From Chrysogorgia sp. JL179-B06 (Eukaryota; Cnidaria; Anthozoa; Scleralcyonacea; Chrysogorgiidae): a DNA stretch of 64,000 nucleotides. Shown piece after piece: positions 48,000 to 61,040 of this stretch. The position numbers and the translations under genes were made by a program. The notes beneath the pieces are model-generated. The model was not told the DNA's origin. It made no database searches and saw nothing but the letters and a program-made list of their open reading frames with translations. The stretch covers positions 1,633,501 through 1,697,500 of the forward strand of contig JAYKKM010000196.1 in NCBI GenBank assembly GCA_035772405.1. The letters run 5' to 3'. Each line of letters opens with the position of its first letter. Within the stretch, counting starts at the first letter, position 1.

Positions 48000-49979
48000 A
48001 TCCGTAGGAATGTCTATAGATATTTTAAAATTTGGTTTCTCTCGTTCTTTCAAAAATCACTTGCTAGTTCAAATAATTTGATACATCGCGGTTTGCGTTC
48101 TCGCGTACACTACAATCCGACCATGCACCGCGGCCTAAATTAAGAATATTTATGATTTCAGGCATTTGGTCATTAATACTAAAGCATAGATAACCATCAT
48201 ACCAAGTATATCTTTTTTCTTCCGAATAGTGAATACACTACACTTCATGCGGTGCAATTCCAACAAATGAACATTTGGGACGGTAATAGGCTATAGTTAA
48301 TAAAAAATAAGCTATAAAAAGTGTTTAACTCTATCAATCAATGTATACGACGGACAAAGCCTAACATCCAGCTGATCCTTGTAGCATATGAAAGGCAGAC
48401 GATACATTGAAAATACATATAGCGATATGTGGATTTAGGTGGGTATTTCGCAGCATGGACACGCAGACATTATAATTGAATCGACACAGATTAACTAAAT
48501 TAACATGACTCAGTCTTCAAGCTAAATTCCTGAAGAAAAACAGCAGTGATAACACTTACCTTTCTTCTTCGAACGGCTATGGAGTCAAGAATAAATTAAT
48601 GTCAACAAACACTACTACACTGTAACCTTGGTTACAGCGTTCCTTCGTAACAATATATTAATTCAAACTGTTGTATTTGAATTTATAATGAGTGGCTGCG
48701 GTTTCAGCGGTGAGCAACAAAAGTATCTTCTTGTATAATATATATTTTGCTTGTGTAAATGCAATGTACAAACATCACCGCGAGAAGAACCCACGTGAAC
48801 TGTCTTTTAAATATTTGATACGTAAGTTGATGATATATCAAAGTTTTACGCCCGGTTCATCATGTGTTGAGCTCTCTGGTTATAGACATAGTCCTAGAAT
48901 TGAAGTATCTATATGCCCTGCAGTACTATGCGATATACCAACGAAAGCATCGAGAATTTTTTGGCCGCATAAAAAATCGGCGCGATACACTACAGAGAAG
49001 GATTATGGAACTGGATGATCACGCTCATACTTGTGTAATTACTCGGGCTACCTGTGGTAGCCGAGTCTTAAAATGGGCTCTGTTTATTATTATTTTTATT
49101 ATTATTTTGTCGTCGTCGATAACGAAATGGCAATTATTGCATCATCCCGATCAACCTCGTACCCAGGCTTTTCACCTTTGCGAAGCATATTCATGCGCCG
49201 ATCACCTTTCTCCGAGTGCTCTTCACTGAAAATCTTTGATGTGGCTGGCAAGTATCTTGATCTTATATACGCTCACAATCCCGATCGCTTTCGAAACGGG
49301 TTGGTCTACGATTTCGAGAACCTGTATACTCGATCAAATTATCTGTTAGAATTTAATATGAGACTCAACATATGAATGCTATGAATGCTGTATGGAAACT
49401 TCTGAGGTAACTGTAATATTTTTATAAGCTTTGTTGCCTGTATTGTTTATTGTTATGTTATACAAAGTAAAGTCGATGCTACAGTTTATTGTTTCATATA
49501 TATAATTTCATATTTATGTCTTAATGTCTATGACTATGCAATGTTTCTATCGAATGTTACCCTGTTTCACTTGATATTTTACCTGTAAGCTTAAATGGGG
49601 CTCCAACATGTTCTGGGTTATCAGTAAGTTTGTATCGATTGTTCATATTATTATACACGAATGCTTACAAATGAACACACAATCAAGATCAAGGAGTAAA
49701 GAGTTTGTTATTGTTTGCTGGTTTACCAGTGACGGGTCTGTTCCACAAATTAAATACACACCTTTCAAACTGATTTTTGGCATTCATGATTACCAAAACA
49801 GTAATTTGTCCTGATATTACATGAGGCAGTATAAATTTTACCTCTGGTATAAATTTTGTTCATGATAACAAATGAATGTTGATAGTTGCATACACATATA
49901 TGCATGTAATAGCAGTACAGGTAATTTGGTAGAGATACAAGTATATATATATATATTAACACATACAACGCCAACAAGG
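48000..49979. other. No gene firmly supported
   Basis: A plus-strand ORF at 48864-49229 has a basic stretch (HREFFGRIKNRRDTLQRR) and a hydrophobic segment (WALFIIIFIIILSSS), but no known domain and no clear splice context; 49073-49375 overlaps it in another frame. Either could be chance. Confidence 0.3.
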
Positions 49980-50067
49980 TAGCCTGCCCGCAGCCCGAAA
50001 TTTCGAAAGCGGAAATTACGCTTTACCGTAAGTTCCGCTTTCGAAATTTCTGGCTGCGGGCAGGCTA
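49980..50067. mobile_element. 88-bp hairpin MITE
   Basis: Termini TAGCCTGCCCGCAGCC inverted; flanks CAACAAGG at 49972-49979 and 50068-50075 match exactly. Inner arms GAAATTTCGAAAGCGGAA pair as well. Termini resemble the TAGCCTCC family at 14757 and 15635. Confidence 0.8.
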
Positions 50068-50270
50068 CAACAAGGTCAAGTAGTAATTTGCAAGTGAATT
50101 AGTAAAACTGAAACCCCTCAGGAAAAGGGCGTTATTCCAGCGAGTGCAGTGATGAGAAAGTTGATAACATATTTTAGTGATAGAATCATACAGGACATAT
50201 AGAACAACAAATGTAGAATCATTATAGTCTAATGCAGCGGAATGTACGGGAACTTAGCCTGATACCCGAG

Positions 50271-50995
50271 TATACTAGGCAACAGAAGGGGTATCCTGTT
50301 TATTTTGGGTGGATGTAATTAAGTTACCAGTGGAGAATCAAAACAGAACTGAACGACAACGGTAAACTGCCAATGACTAACAAAATATTGAAATTATTTA
50401 CGACTCTCACTCAGTTAATCTGTTTATACTGGTTTATAATGACACCCTCACAGTTGTCGACAGGCGTATGGATATGGTTTCGAGTTCACTGATCCTTTGA
50501 CGAGTAACATGTACAGTATATGAAGCTCATACATAGATGGTATTATATGTCAGGTAGTTTCTAGATACTTACATAGTTGTTATTGTTGTGTGTGAGACAA
50601 ATGGAGGTTGTACACGAGTGCAGAGAAACACAAACAGAAATTAGAATTTATCTAAAATTTATCTAGAATTTATCTAAACATATATGCGGGAAAATTGTGC
50701 GGTAGAATACATAAACACATTATTGTAATTTTATATAGATATATTGAGCAATTAAGCCATAGATCGGAATGGGAGACTCGTCTAATTTAATAGAAATTAT
50801 GTTTGTGTTTAATACAGCCAGAGCGAGAAATCTGAAATCCACACACGCGAAAACAACTGGTATTTTAGATAGATGAAAGAAAATGGTTTCCGCATATTTC
50901 AAGTTAGAAATTGAATTCACTCCAGTCATCTAAAGTTTTTAAAAGCTTTACAACGCTTTGCAACCGTGGCACTGACGACGTAGAAGTGTGAAAGA
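50271..50995 (+). repeat. Dispersed direct duplication, copy 2
   Basis: Partner of 47085-47945, shorter through internal deletions. Confidence 0.75.
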
Positions 50996-53010
50996 ATTTA
51001 TATGGGCTGTGCAAAGGATTGTGGTTGATAACGCAAAGGATTGTGGTTGAAAATCGAGTCAAGATTTTTTGCGCTTTGAATTATGAATCGCTGCGCAGCA
51101 ACTATTGTTGAGGTACAGTATGCAAGCTGCTTCAGGGCAAATGTTATTAGTTTGGCTGTTTTGTATGATGCGACAGACTGACAATTTATACTGCAAGCGT
51201 GATTATATTTTTAAAGTTGGATGTGCAGTTTTACAGGTTTGTGTTGACCGTATTATTATGTTACATCAAATATGTGTGCGACGTCACATCGGATTTTCGG
51301 AGTCGTGACAAAGCGGAACGCTTCGATTCATCAATTTCACGGCTGAAGTTAACAACAGAATTAATTATGATATTTGCTGCAATAGTTGATATATTTGCTG
51401 AAAAGTCAGGTTTTACTTTTAACGTGGATTAATTAGCTATTCAGCGTTTGGACCAAGCTTATATAAGCATGCGCATTTACTGCAAATTCACCTTTATGTA
51501 ATGTTAATTATCTGAAGAGGTAGACCATGTGCAGCCTTGGCAAGCACTGCAAATTGACTTCACACGTCAAAAATTACTCGCCTTGTCTGCGCCGACAAAA
51601 TGCAGTTATTGCAGTCATGCATTATCTACTTTTTATCTGCATTTGAGCTTCTGTTTAACTGCATGTTGACTTTTATATCTTTGAAAGATGCTTCAATTCT
51701 CTTCAGGTACTCGCGATGTACGCAATTCCGTTTACGGACGTCCGATATTTATCCTTCCTCATTCACAGGCATCTTTTTCGAAAGCCTTCAGAATTCTTGC
51801 ATTCACATACAGATACTCAAACCGTCGGTGATTGAATTAACATGCAGGGCCGGGATTAGAAGCGACGTTCATATAGATCGTTATGACGATATCTCTGCAA
51901 ACTGAGTCCGGTGGTGAAAGGTCAAATGTACGTGCTTAGTGAAAACGGTTTATTGCGCAGCTTGCTCTATAGCCAACATCAGCTGTACTCAATCTAAAGG
52001 TAAGATTACACACTAAAATTAATCGGGCCAATTTATGGTTGAGATGCATGGTAATTAAGAAGAAATAGCAAGAAGAGAACGCATTATGAGCCCACAAATT
52101 GTTTTCTCGTCCTTAACATGCATCTAAATCATAAATCTTTCCGATTAATTGCACCTAGACCGAAAACGATCTCGCACTGTTGTACTCATGCAGATGCATG
52201 TTTCTATACGTGGTGCACATTATATATATAAAGATTATTTTATTTGAATTTACTAACCTTCAGATTAAAGTGTGATACTAGCTCGAAACATATAGGAGAG
52301 ACAACCTCGTTCCCAGGTGGAAACGTTGGAGGGGAGAGGGATGCACGACGGCGCTACACTGTAGTCACTATATATGCGGTAAACGTATATTTTTACATCG
52401 ACCAATCCTGAACAGTTTACGTGCCCCGATCGAGTAACTTGTCCGCTGCAGCAGTTTGAATAGCTTCAGGGGCGGATCCAGAGGGGTGCGAGCGTGGCTA
52501 GAGCCACGGTCAGATTTTCCTAATTAAAAATTCGAATTTAAGTTTAATTGAAAATAAATCATTAGTTATTAAAAGTTCAAGAGAGTAAGAATGAAGCTAG
52601 CCACAATGAAAACACTATTCAGATCTTAAATAGCCGTGGAGAATTTTCCCGTTTCACACACGTCTATTGCGCCAGCAATCGTACCAGACAGCTGATAGGT
52701 CGAAGATGTTGCGATTGTTACCGACAAGTTTGCGAGCGTGGTCTGATTCGCGCGAGAAGTTCGAGAAACGAGTTCTGCTAAATTCCGCCACGGTCAGCGT
52801 AAGATTCTGCTAAATTCCGCCACGGTCAGCGGACGGTAGAAGGGGTGCAAGCCAATCAGAGAGCCAGAATCTGCGTAAAGAGTGTCAGAATTTTGGCGGG
52901 AGCCACCCTAGCCACTCTTGCGTAATACCGCAATGCATATTTGCTCGATCGGCTCTGGTCGGCACTGCACGTCAGCTAAGTCGAACGCTCTTGTCTGTTC
53001 GGCGCAGGGA
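50996..53010. other. No gene seen
   Basis: ORFs at 51105-51905 show no domain. A hAT-like terminus (CAGGGGCGGATCCAG) occurs at about 52469 without a clear partner, and a tandem 27-bp unit with TTCTGCTAAATTCCGCCACG lies near 52775-52828. Confidence 0.4.
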
Positions 53011-53059
53011 TTGCCAGACTCAAGTGAAATTAGCCGGCGATACAACAGACGATTCGTAT
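53011..53059 (+). repeat. Left boundary repeat of the satellite block
   Basis: CTCAAGTGAAATTAGCCGGC, then GATACAACAGACGATTCGTA. The reverse complement, with one mismatch over 41 bases, is at 61698-61746. Confidence 0.85.
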
Positions 53060-53105
53060 TACAACACACGTGAAGCGATCATCAAATTCATCAGCCGACC
53101 TTTAT

Positions 53106-53782
53106 ATATAATAATAATAATAATAGTTTTTATTACCCATCTTTAGTATAAAAATACAATGGATTTACATAATTAGAGTCTCATAAATAAATAGCTAGTA
53201 CTTAGCTTACAATATAGAATATTATATAAAATATTAAAACAATTTTGTTCTCGTCTATTTAAAATTATGTTATAAAAATGGTAAGCATTAGCGAGAGTTT
53301 CTATATTTCAGAGAAATTGCTCTTGGAATGAAAGAAAGTTCATGTCTTTTGGTGCGCGAAAAGATAGGAGGCCGGCCACTATCAGTCCTTAGGTCGTATA
53401 AGTGTGTTCTTGGTAAAGGTAATAATTTATTGCATGGATGGCTTGTATCACTTTGGATTCGTTGGAGTTCACGGATAGTGAGATCGTCCCGTCTATGCTT
53501 TAGGCTTTGTAAGTGGTCACGGGGTAGACCTAGAATTCTCAGGCTCCTAGTTTGGATGTTTTCTACTTCATCTTCTAGGTATTGCGGGATTCCACTCCAT
53601 ATCGGTGCTGCGTACTCTAGTATAGATCTAATTTTAGTTTGGTAGCACGTAATGCCGACATCTGTTGGTAAGTTTGCTCTGCGACATTCTCTCAAGCAGA
53701 AGAGTAGTTTGTTGGCTTTCTTGGTCATCTTTTCAATATGGCAATTCCATTTCAGATTCTTTTGGTGCCATATGCCCAACAA
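53106..53782 (-). pseudogene. 5'-truncated LINE, reverse-transcriptase C-terminal end
   Basis: Minus strand: LGIWHQKNLKWNCHIEKMTK, KANKLLFCLRECRRANLP, ITCYQTKIRSILEYAAPIWS, IQTRSLRILGLP, IRELQRIQSDTSHPCNKLLP, a stop at about 53288, then a 3' region ending in a TTA microsatellite (53109-53125). This is the usual C-terminal layout of a jockey/CR1-like ORF2, open over about 165 codons, so fairly young. The 5' end is cut at about 53782 against the repeat 53783-53915. Confidence 0.88.
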
Positions 53783-53915
53783 TTTCAATAGACACATTAA
53801 TAGCTCAAAATGCGGACAAACCAACCAAATTTGACTTACAAATGATTGCAAATGAGCTATTTTCTTTTGTTATGGCCGCACGAATTATGGGAAATGCGGA
53901 CAAACATGGCTACTG
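53783..53915 (+). repeat. Dispersed repeat, partner of 46826-46930
   Basis: Contains AATAGCTCAAAATGCGGACA, TTGCAAATGAGCTATTTTCT and GCACGAATTATGGG. Confidence 0.7.
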
Positions 53916-55333
53916 ACGTCATCTCCTGAAACTGCTGGAATTTAATGATCTTTCGAATGGAATATACGCGATGATGCGTAGAATATTGCGGCGATTCAGG
54001 GTTGCCGCAGCCGATTCAAAATATGAAAAGTTCAAGTTGTCATATTATGCCTTGGTAATATCTTATTACATACAGCATTTCTCAAGCAATAATCTATTGA
54101 ATATTTTGAATTTAACATGTGTTGCAGAATCACGTAGTAGATGTTACGCATAATTGGTATAATGATACAGACAATATCTTAAACGATCAACGCTTCGAAG
54201 CCAAGTCGCATTATATCTAATAACAACACTAAATTATACACGCTATTTCTCCATGATATTAAACTAATCAAAAGAATGTTTTTATATTTACATGATAATA
54301 ATAATAATAATAATAATTATTATTATTATTATTATTATTTATTGGTAGTATATCCATTATCCACATAATGGTTCTTCGCCTACTAAATCTAACTAATACA
54401 AAATTACTAACTGGAGTGCTAGTGTATTATCATAAGATAGGGTATGGCGATTGAGTATTGGAAGAATTATACAGATAATACGGCAGACGATATTAATTAT
54501 TCGTGGGGCTTAGCGTCACCATTATATCAAATTACATCCCGAATTCATACATCGTATTTCTCCGCAACTATTCCATAGAATATTTTCAAATTAATATATG
54601 TTGTAACGAATTTAATTCTCTTTCGTATGATGTATATTGCGCGGTTGGAAGAATGGTACTGACAATACGGCAGAGCATAAACGCTTCGTGGGGCTTACAC
54701 GGCTGGCATGCATATGCAGCCGTATAAAGATATATGCCAAGTTCGAATTACACCCCGAATTTATACACGTAGCTTTATTTCTCCGCAACTAATCTATAGA
54801 ATATTTTCAAATTAATATACTCTATAGACAATTTAATTCTCTTTCGTATGGTCTATGTTGTGCAGTTGGAAGAATGACACTGGCGATTCAGGCATGCGAC
54901 AGACCGTGGCCACTGGGCAGACGATTCGTACATCGAAAATTTCAATTGCTCTTATCTTCAATAACGTCTTTGAATTAAATACTATATTACTCCCGTACAA
55001 TATCTATACAATATTTTTCAATTAACATATGTTGTAGAGAATTTAATACTCTTTGGTATGGTGTGTATTGCGCGGTTGGAAGAATGGTACAGACAATACG
55101 GCAGACGATAAACGCTTCGTGGGTCTCACTCTCAGCGTACAGTATATATACGCTACACGGCTGACAGCCGTATAAGATATATATACCAAGTTCAAATTAC
55201 ACCCCGAATTTATACCAGAAGCGTATTTCTCCGCAACCATTCTATAGAATATTTTCAAATTAATATATGCTATAGACAATTTAATTCTCTTTCGTATGGT
55301 GTATGTTGCGCAGTTGGAAGATTAATGACACAG

Positions 55334-55335
<2 letters not shown>

Positions 55336-55370
<35 letters not shown>
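55336..55370. repeat. (TA)n tract inside the satellite
   Basis: Short (TA)n directly before the perfect palindrome at 55371-55455. Confidence 0.9.
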
Positions 55371-55374
<4 letters not shown>

Positions 55375-55455
55375 AAATTTTCGATGTACGAATTGTCTGC
55401 CGCATGCCTGAAATTCAGGCATGCGGCAGACAATTCGTACATCGAAAATTTCAAT
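55371..55455. repeat. Perfect palindrome, 42-bp arms
   Basis: ATTGAAATTTTCGATGTACG through GCATGCCTGAA reads as its own complement around a single central A at 55413. It is a local inversion of the first monomer type. Confidence 0.92.
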
Positions 55456-58363
55456 TGCTCTTATCTTCGATAACGTCTTTGAATTAAATATTATATTACT
55501 CCCGCACAATTCTATACAATATTTTTCAATTAACATATGTTGTAGAGAATTTAATTCTCTTTCGTATGGTGTATATTACGCGGTTGGAAGAATCGTACAG
55601 ACAATACGGCAGACGATAAACGCTTCGTGGGGCTCAGCGTATATACGCTACACGGCTGACAGCCGTACAAAAATATATTCCAAGTTCAAATTACACCCCG
55701 AATTTATGCCAGTAGCGTATTTCTGCGCAACTATTCTATAGAATATTTTCAAATTAATATATGCTATAGACAATTTAATTCTCTTTCGTATGGCGTATGT
55801 TGCGCAGTTGGAAGAATGGTACAGATAATACGGCAGACGATAAACGCTTCGTGGGGCTCAGCGTATAGCTGCTATACACGGCTGACAGCCGTACAAAAAT
55901 ATACGCCAATTAGTTCAAATTACACCCCGAATTTATGCCAGTAGCGTATTTCTGCGCAACTATTCTATAGAATATTTTCAAATTAATATATGCTATAGAC
56001 AATTTAATTCTCTTTCGTATGGCGTATGTTGCGCAGTTGGAAGAATGGTACAGATAATACGGCAGACGATTAACGCTTCTCGGGGATCAGTATACGCTAC
56101 ACGGCTGACAGCGGTATAAAGATATATGCCAAGTTCAAATTACACCACGAATTTATACCAAGTAGCGTATTTCTCCGCAACTATTCTATAGAATATTTCC
56201 AAATTAATATAAGCTATAGACAATTTAATTCTCTTTCGTATGGTCTATGTTGCGCAGTTGGAAGAATGGTACAGGCGATTCAGGCACGCGGCAGACGATT
56301 CGTACATCGAAAATTTCAATTGCTCTTATCTTCAATAACGTCTTTGAATTAAATACTATATTACTCCCGTACAATTCTATACAATATTTTTCAATTAACA
56401 TATGTTGTAGAGAATTTAATACTCTTTGGTATGGTGTGTATTGCGCGGTTGGAAGAATGGTACAGACAATACGGCGGGCAGACGATAAACGGCTGACAGC
56501 CGTATAAGATATATATACCAAGTTCAAATTACACCCCGAATTTATACCAGTAGCGTATTTCTCCGCAACCATTCTATAGAATATTTTCAAATTAATATAT
56601 GCTATAGACAATTTAATTCTCTTTGGTATGGTGTATGTTGCGCAGTTGGAAGAATGACACAGGCGATTCAGGCATGCGCCAGACAATTCGTACATCGAAA
56701 ATTTCAATTGCTCTTATCTTCGATAACGTCTTTGAATTAAATATTATATTACTCCCGCACAATTCTATACAATATTTTTCAATTAACATATGTTGTAGAG
56801 AATTTAATTCTCTTTCGTATGGTGTATATTACGCGGTTGGAAGAATCGTACAGACAATACGGCGGACGATAAACGCTTCGTGGGGCTCAGCGTATATACG
56901 CTACACGGCTGACAGCCGTACAAAAATATATGCCAAGTTTAAATTACACCCCGAATTTATACCAGTAGCCTTATTTCTCCGCAACTATTCTATAGAATAT
57001 TTTCAAATTAATATATGTTATAGACAATTTAATTCTCTTTCGTATGGTGTATGTTGTCAGTTGTGTAGTTGGAAGAATGGTACAGGCGATTCAGGCACGC
57101 GGCAGACAATTCGTACATCGAACATTTTAATTGCTCTTATCTTCAATAACGTCTTTGAATTAAATACTATATTACTCCCGTACAATTCTATACAATATTT
57201 TTCAATTAACATATGTTGTAGAGAATTTAATTATCTTTCGTATGGTGTATATTACGCGGTTGGAAGAATGGTACAGATAATACGGCAGACGATTAACGCT
57301 TCGTGGGGATCAGCGTATACGCTACACGGGACAGCGGTATAAAGATATATGCCAAGTTCAAATTACACCACGAATTTATACCAAGTAGCGTATTTCTCCG
57401 CAACTATTCTATAGAATATTTCCAAATTAATATAAGCTATAGACAATTTAATTCTCTTTCGTATGGTCTATGTTGCGCAGTTGGAAGAATAGTACAGGCG
57501 ATTCAGGCACGCGGCAGACGATTCGTACATCGAAAATTTCAATTGCTCTTATCTTCAATAACGTCTTTGAATTAAATACTATATTACTCCCGTACAATTC
57601 TATACAATATTTTTCAATTGACATATGTTGTAGAGAATTTAATTCTCTTTCGTATGGTATATATTGCGCGGTTGGAAGAATCGTACAGACAATACGGCAG
57701 ACGATAAACGCTTCGTGGGGCTCAGCGTATATACGCTACACGGCTGACAACCGTACAAAAGTATATGCCAATTAGTTTAAATTACACCCCGAATTTATAC
57801 CAGTAGCCTTATTTCTCCGCAACTATTCCATAGAATATTTTCAAATTAATATATGTTATAGATAATTTAATTCTCTATCGTATGGTGTATGTTGCGCAGT
57901 TGGAAGAATGGTACAGGCGATTCAGGCACGCGGCAGACAATTCGTACATCGAAAATTTCAATTGCTCTTATCTTCAATAACGTCTTTGAATTAAATACTA
58001 TATTACTCCCGTACAATTCTATACAATATTTTCAATCAACATATGTTGTAGAGAATTTAATTATCTTTCGTATAGTGTATGTTGCGCAGTTGGAAGAATG
58101 GTAGAGACAATACGGCAGACGATAAACGCTTCGTGGGGCTCAGCGTATATACGCTACGTACAAAAATATATGCCAATTAGTTTAAATTACACCCCGAATT
58201 TATACCAGTAGCCTTATTTCTCCGCAACTATTCTATAGAATATTTTCAAATTAATATATGTTATAGACAATTTAATTCTCTTTCGTATGGTGTATATTGC
58301 GCAGTTGGAAGAATGGTACAGACAATACGGGTGACGATAAACGCTTCGTGGGGCTCAGTCGCT

Positions 58364-61040
58364 CAGCATCCCTGAATACCTGCCGCATCCCTGAATCGCC
58401 TGTGTCATTCTTCCAACTGTACAACATACACCATACGAAAGAGAATTAAATTGTCTATAACATATATTAATTTGAAAATATTCTAGAGAATATAGTTGCG
58501 GAGAAACGTGTATAAATTCGGGGTGTAATTCGAACTAATTGGCATATATTTTTGTCCGGCACGACGCGTTTATCGTCTGCCGTATTGTCTGTACAATTCT
58601 TGCAACTGCGCAACATACACCATACGAAAGAGAATTAAATTCTCTACAACATATGTTAATTGAAAATATTGTATATAATTGTGCGGGAGTAATAATATGG
58701 TATTTAATTCAAAGACGTTATTGAAGATACAGAGCAATTGAAATTTTCGATGAACAAATCGCCTGCCGCATCCCTGAATCGCCTGTGTGATTCTTCCAAC
58801 TGCACAACATACATCATACGAAAGAGAATTAAATTGTCTATAACATATATTAATTTGAAAATATTCTATAGAATAGTTGCGGAGAAATAAAGCTACGTGT
58901 ATAAATTCGGGGTGTATAATTCGAACTTGGCGGCTGTCAGCCGTGTAGCGTATATACGCTGAGCCCCACGAAGCGTTTATCGTCTGCCGTATTGTCTATA
59001 CCATTCTTCCACCTACGCAACATACACCATACGAAAGAGAATTAAATTGTCTATAACATATATTAATTTGAAAATATTCTATAGAATAGTTACGGAGAAA
59101 CATGTATAAATTCGGGGTGTAATTCGAACTTGGCATATATTTTTGTACGGCACGAAGCGTTTATCGTCTGCCGTATTGTCTGTACAATTCTTCCAACCGC
59201 GCAATAATATACACCATACGAAAGATAATTAAATTCTCTACAACATATGTTAATTGAAAATATTGTATAGAATTGTGCGGGAGTAATATAATATTTAATT
59301 CAAAGACGTTATCGAAGATAAGAGCAATTGAAATTTTCGATGTACGAATCGTCTGCCGCATGCCTGAATCGCCTGTGTCATTCTTCCAACCGCGCAATAT
59401 ACACCATACGAAAGAGAATTAAATTCTCTACAACATATGTTAATTGAAAAATATTGTATAGAATTGTACCGGAGTAATATAGTATTTAATTCAAAGACGT
59501 TATCGAAGATAAGAGCAATTGAAATTTTCGATGTACGAATCGTCTGCCGCATGCCTGAATCGCCTGTGTCATTCTTCCAACCGCGCAATATACACCATAC
59601 GAAAGAGAATTAAATTCTCTACAACATATGTTAATTGAAAAATATTGTATAGAATTGTACGGGAGTAATATAGTATTTAATTCAAAGACGTTATTGAAGA
59701 TAAGAGCAATTGAAATTTTCGATGAACGAATCGTCTGCCGCATGCCTGAATCGCCTAGTGTGTCATTCTTCCAACTGCGCAACATAGACCATAGGAAAGA
59801 GAATTAAATTGTCTATAGATTATATTAATTTGAAAATATTCTATAGAATAGTTGCGGAGAAATACGCTACTTGGTATAAATTCGTGGTGTAATTTGAACT
59901 TGGTATATATCTTTATACGGCTGTCAGCCGTGTACTAGCGTACAGTATATACGCTGATCCCCACGAAGCGTTAATCGTCTGCCGTATTATCTGTACCATT
60001 CTTCCAACTGCGCAACATACGCTATACGAAAGAGAATTAAATTGTCTATAGCATATATTAATTTGAAAATATTCTATATAATAGTTGCGCAGAAATACGC
60101 TACTGGTATAAATTCGGGGTGTAATTTGAACTTGGCATATATTTTTGTACGGCTGTCAGCCGTGTAGCGTATATACGCTGAGACCCACGAAGCGTTTATC
60201 GTCTGCCGTATTGTCTGTACGATTCTTCCAACCGCGCAATATACACCATACCAAAGAGTATTAAATTCTCTACAACATATGTTAATTGAAAAATATTGTA
60301 TAGAATTGTACGGGAGTAATATAGTATTTAATTCAAAGACGTTATTGAAGATAAGAGCAATTGAAATTTTCGATGTACGAATTGTCTGCCGCATGCCTGA
60401 ATCGCCTGTGTCATTCTTCCAACCGCGCAATATACACCATACAAAAGAGAATTAAATTCTCTACAACATATGTTAATTGAAAAATATTGTATAGAATTGT
60501 ACGGGAGTAATATAGTATTTGATTCAAAGACGTTATTGAAGATAAGAGCAATTGAAATTTTCGATTTACGAATCGTCTGCCGCATGCCTGAATCGCCTGT
60601 GTCAATCTTCCAACTGCGCAACATACACCATACGAAAGAGAATTAAATTGTCTATAGCATATATTAATTTGAAAATATTCTATAGATTAGTTGCGGAGAA
60701 ATAAGGCTACGTGTGTAAATTGGGGGTGTAATTCGAACTTGGCATATATCTTTATACGGCTGTCAGCCGTGTAGCGTATATATGTACGCTGAGCCCCACG
60801 AAGCGTTTATATCGTCTGCCGTATTGTCTGTACCATTCTTCCAACAACGCAACATACACCATACGAAATAGAATTTAAATTGTCTATAACATATATTAAT
60901 TTGAAAATATTCTATAGAATGGTTGCGGAGAAATAAGGAGAAATAAGGCTACGTATATAAATTCGGGGTGTAATTCGAACTTGGGGATAATTGTACGGCT
61001 GTCAGCCGTGTAGCGTATATACGCTGAGCCCCACTAAGAG
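58364..61040 (-). repeat. Diverged dimeric satellite, minus-oriented block
   Basis: The same monomers in reverse complement. Between about 59346 and 59730, and again at 60370-60560, the first monomer type repeats alone with a period of about 190 bases, unlike the alternating dimer of the plus block. It ends near 61040 after GCGTATATACGCTGAGCCCC. Confidence 0.9.

Larger units (their letters stand above)
53935..58363 (+). repeat. Diverged dimeric satellite, plus-oriented block
   Basis: Two related monomers alternate. One carries TACATCGAAAATTTCAATTG and TATTACTCCCGTACAATTC; the other carries AAACGCTTCGTGGGGCTCAG, CGGCTGACAGCCG and TACACCCCGAATTTATACC. Both end in AATTTAATTCTCTTTCGTAT, then GCGCGGTTGGAAGAATG. 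Between about 56688 and 57940 the dimer period is about 411-422 bases. Copies at the left edge are the most diverged. The many ORFs (NSIQYFSINICCREFNSLSY-type) are repeat reading frames, not a gene family. Confidence 0.9.

Noticed and set aside
52469..52930. Second hAT element at the GGGGCGGATCCAG terminus
   Set aside because: No matching inverted end or target duplication found downstream.
54503..60624. A family of similar 60-239-codon ORFs as a tandem gene family
   Set aside because: The similarity exists in several frames and follows the DNA repeat. Stops and frameshifts differ between copies, and no splice or start pattern is kept.
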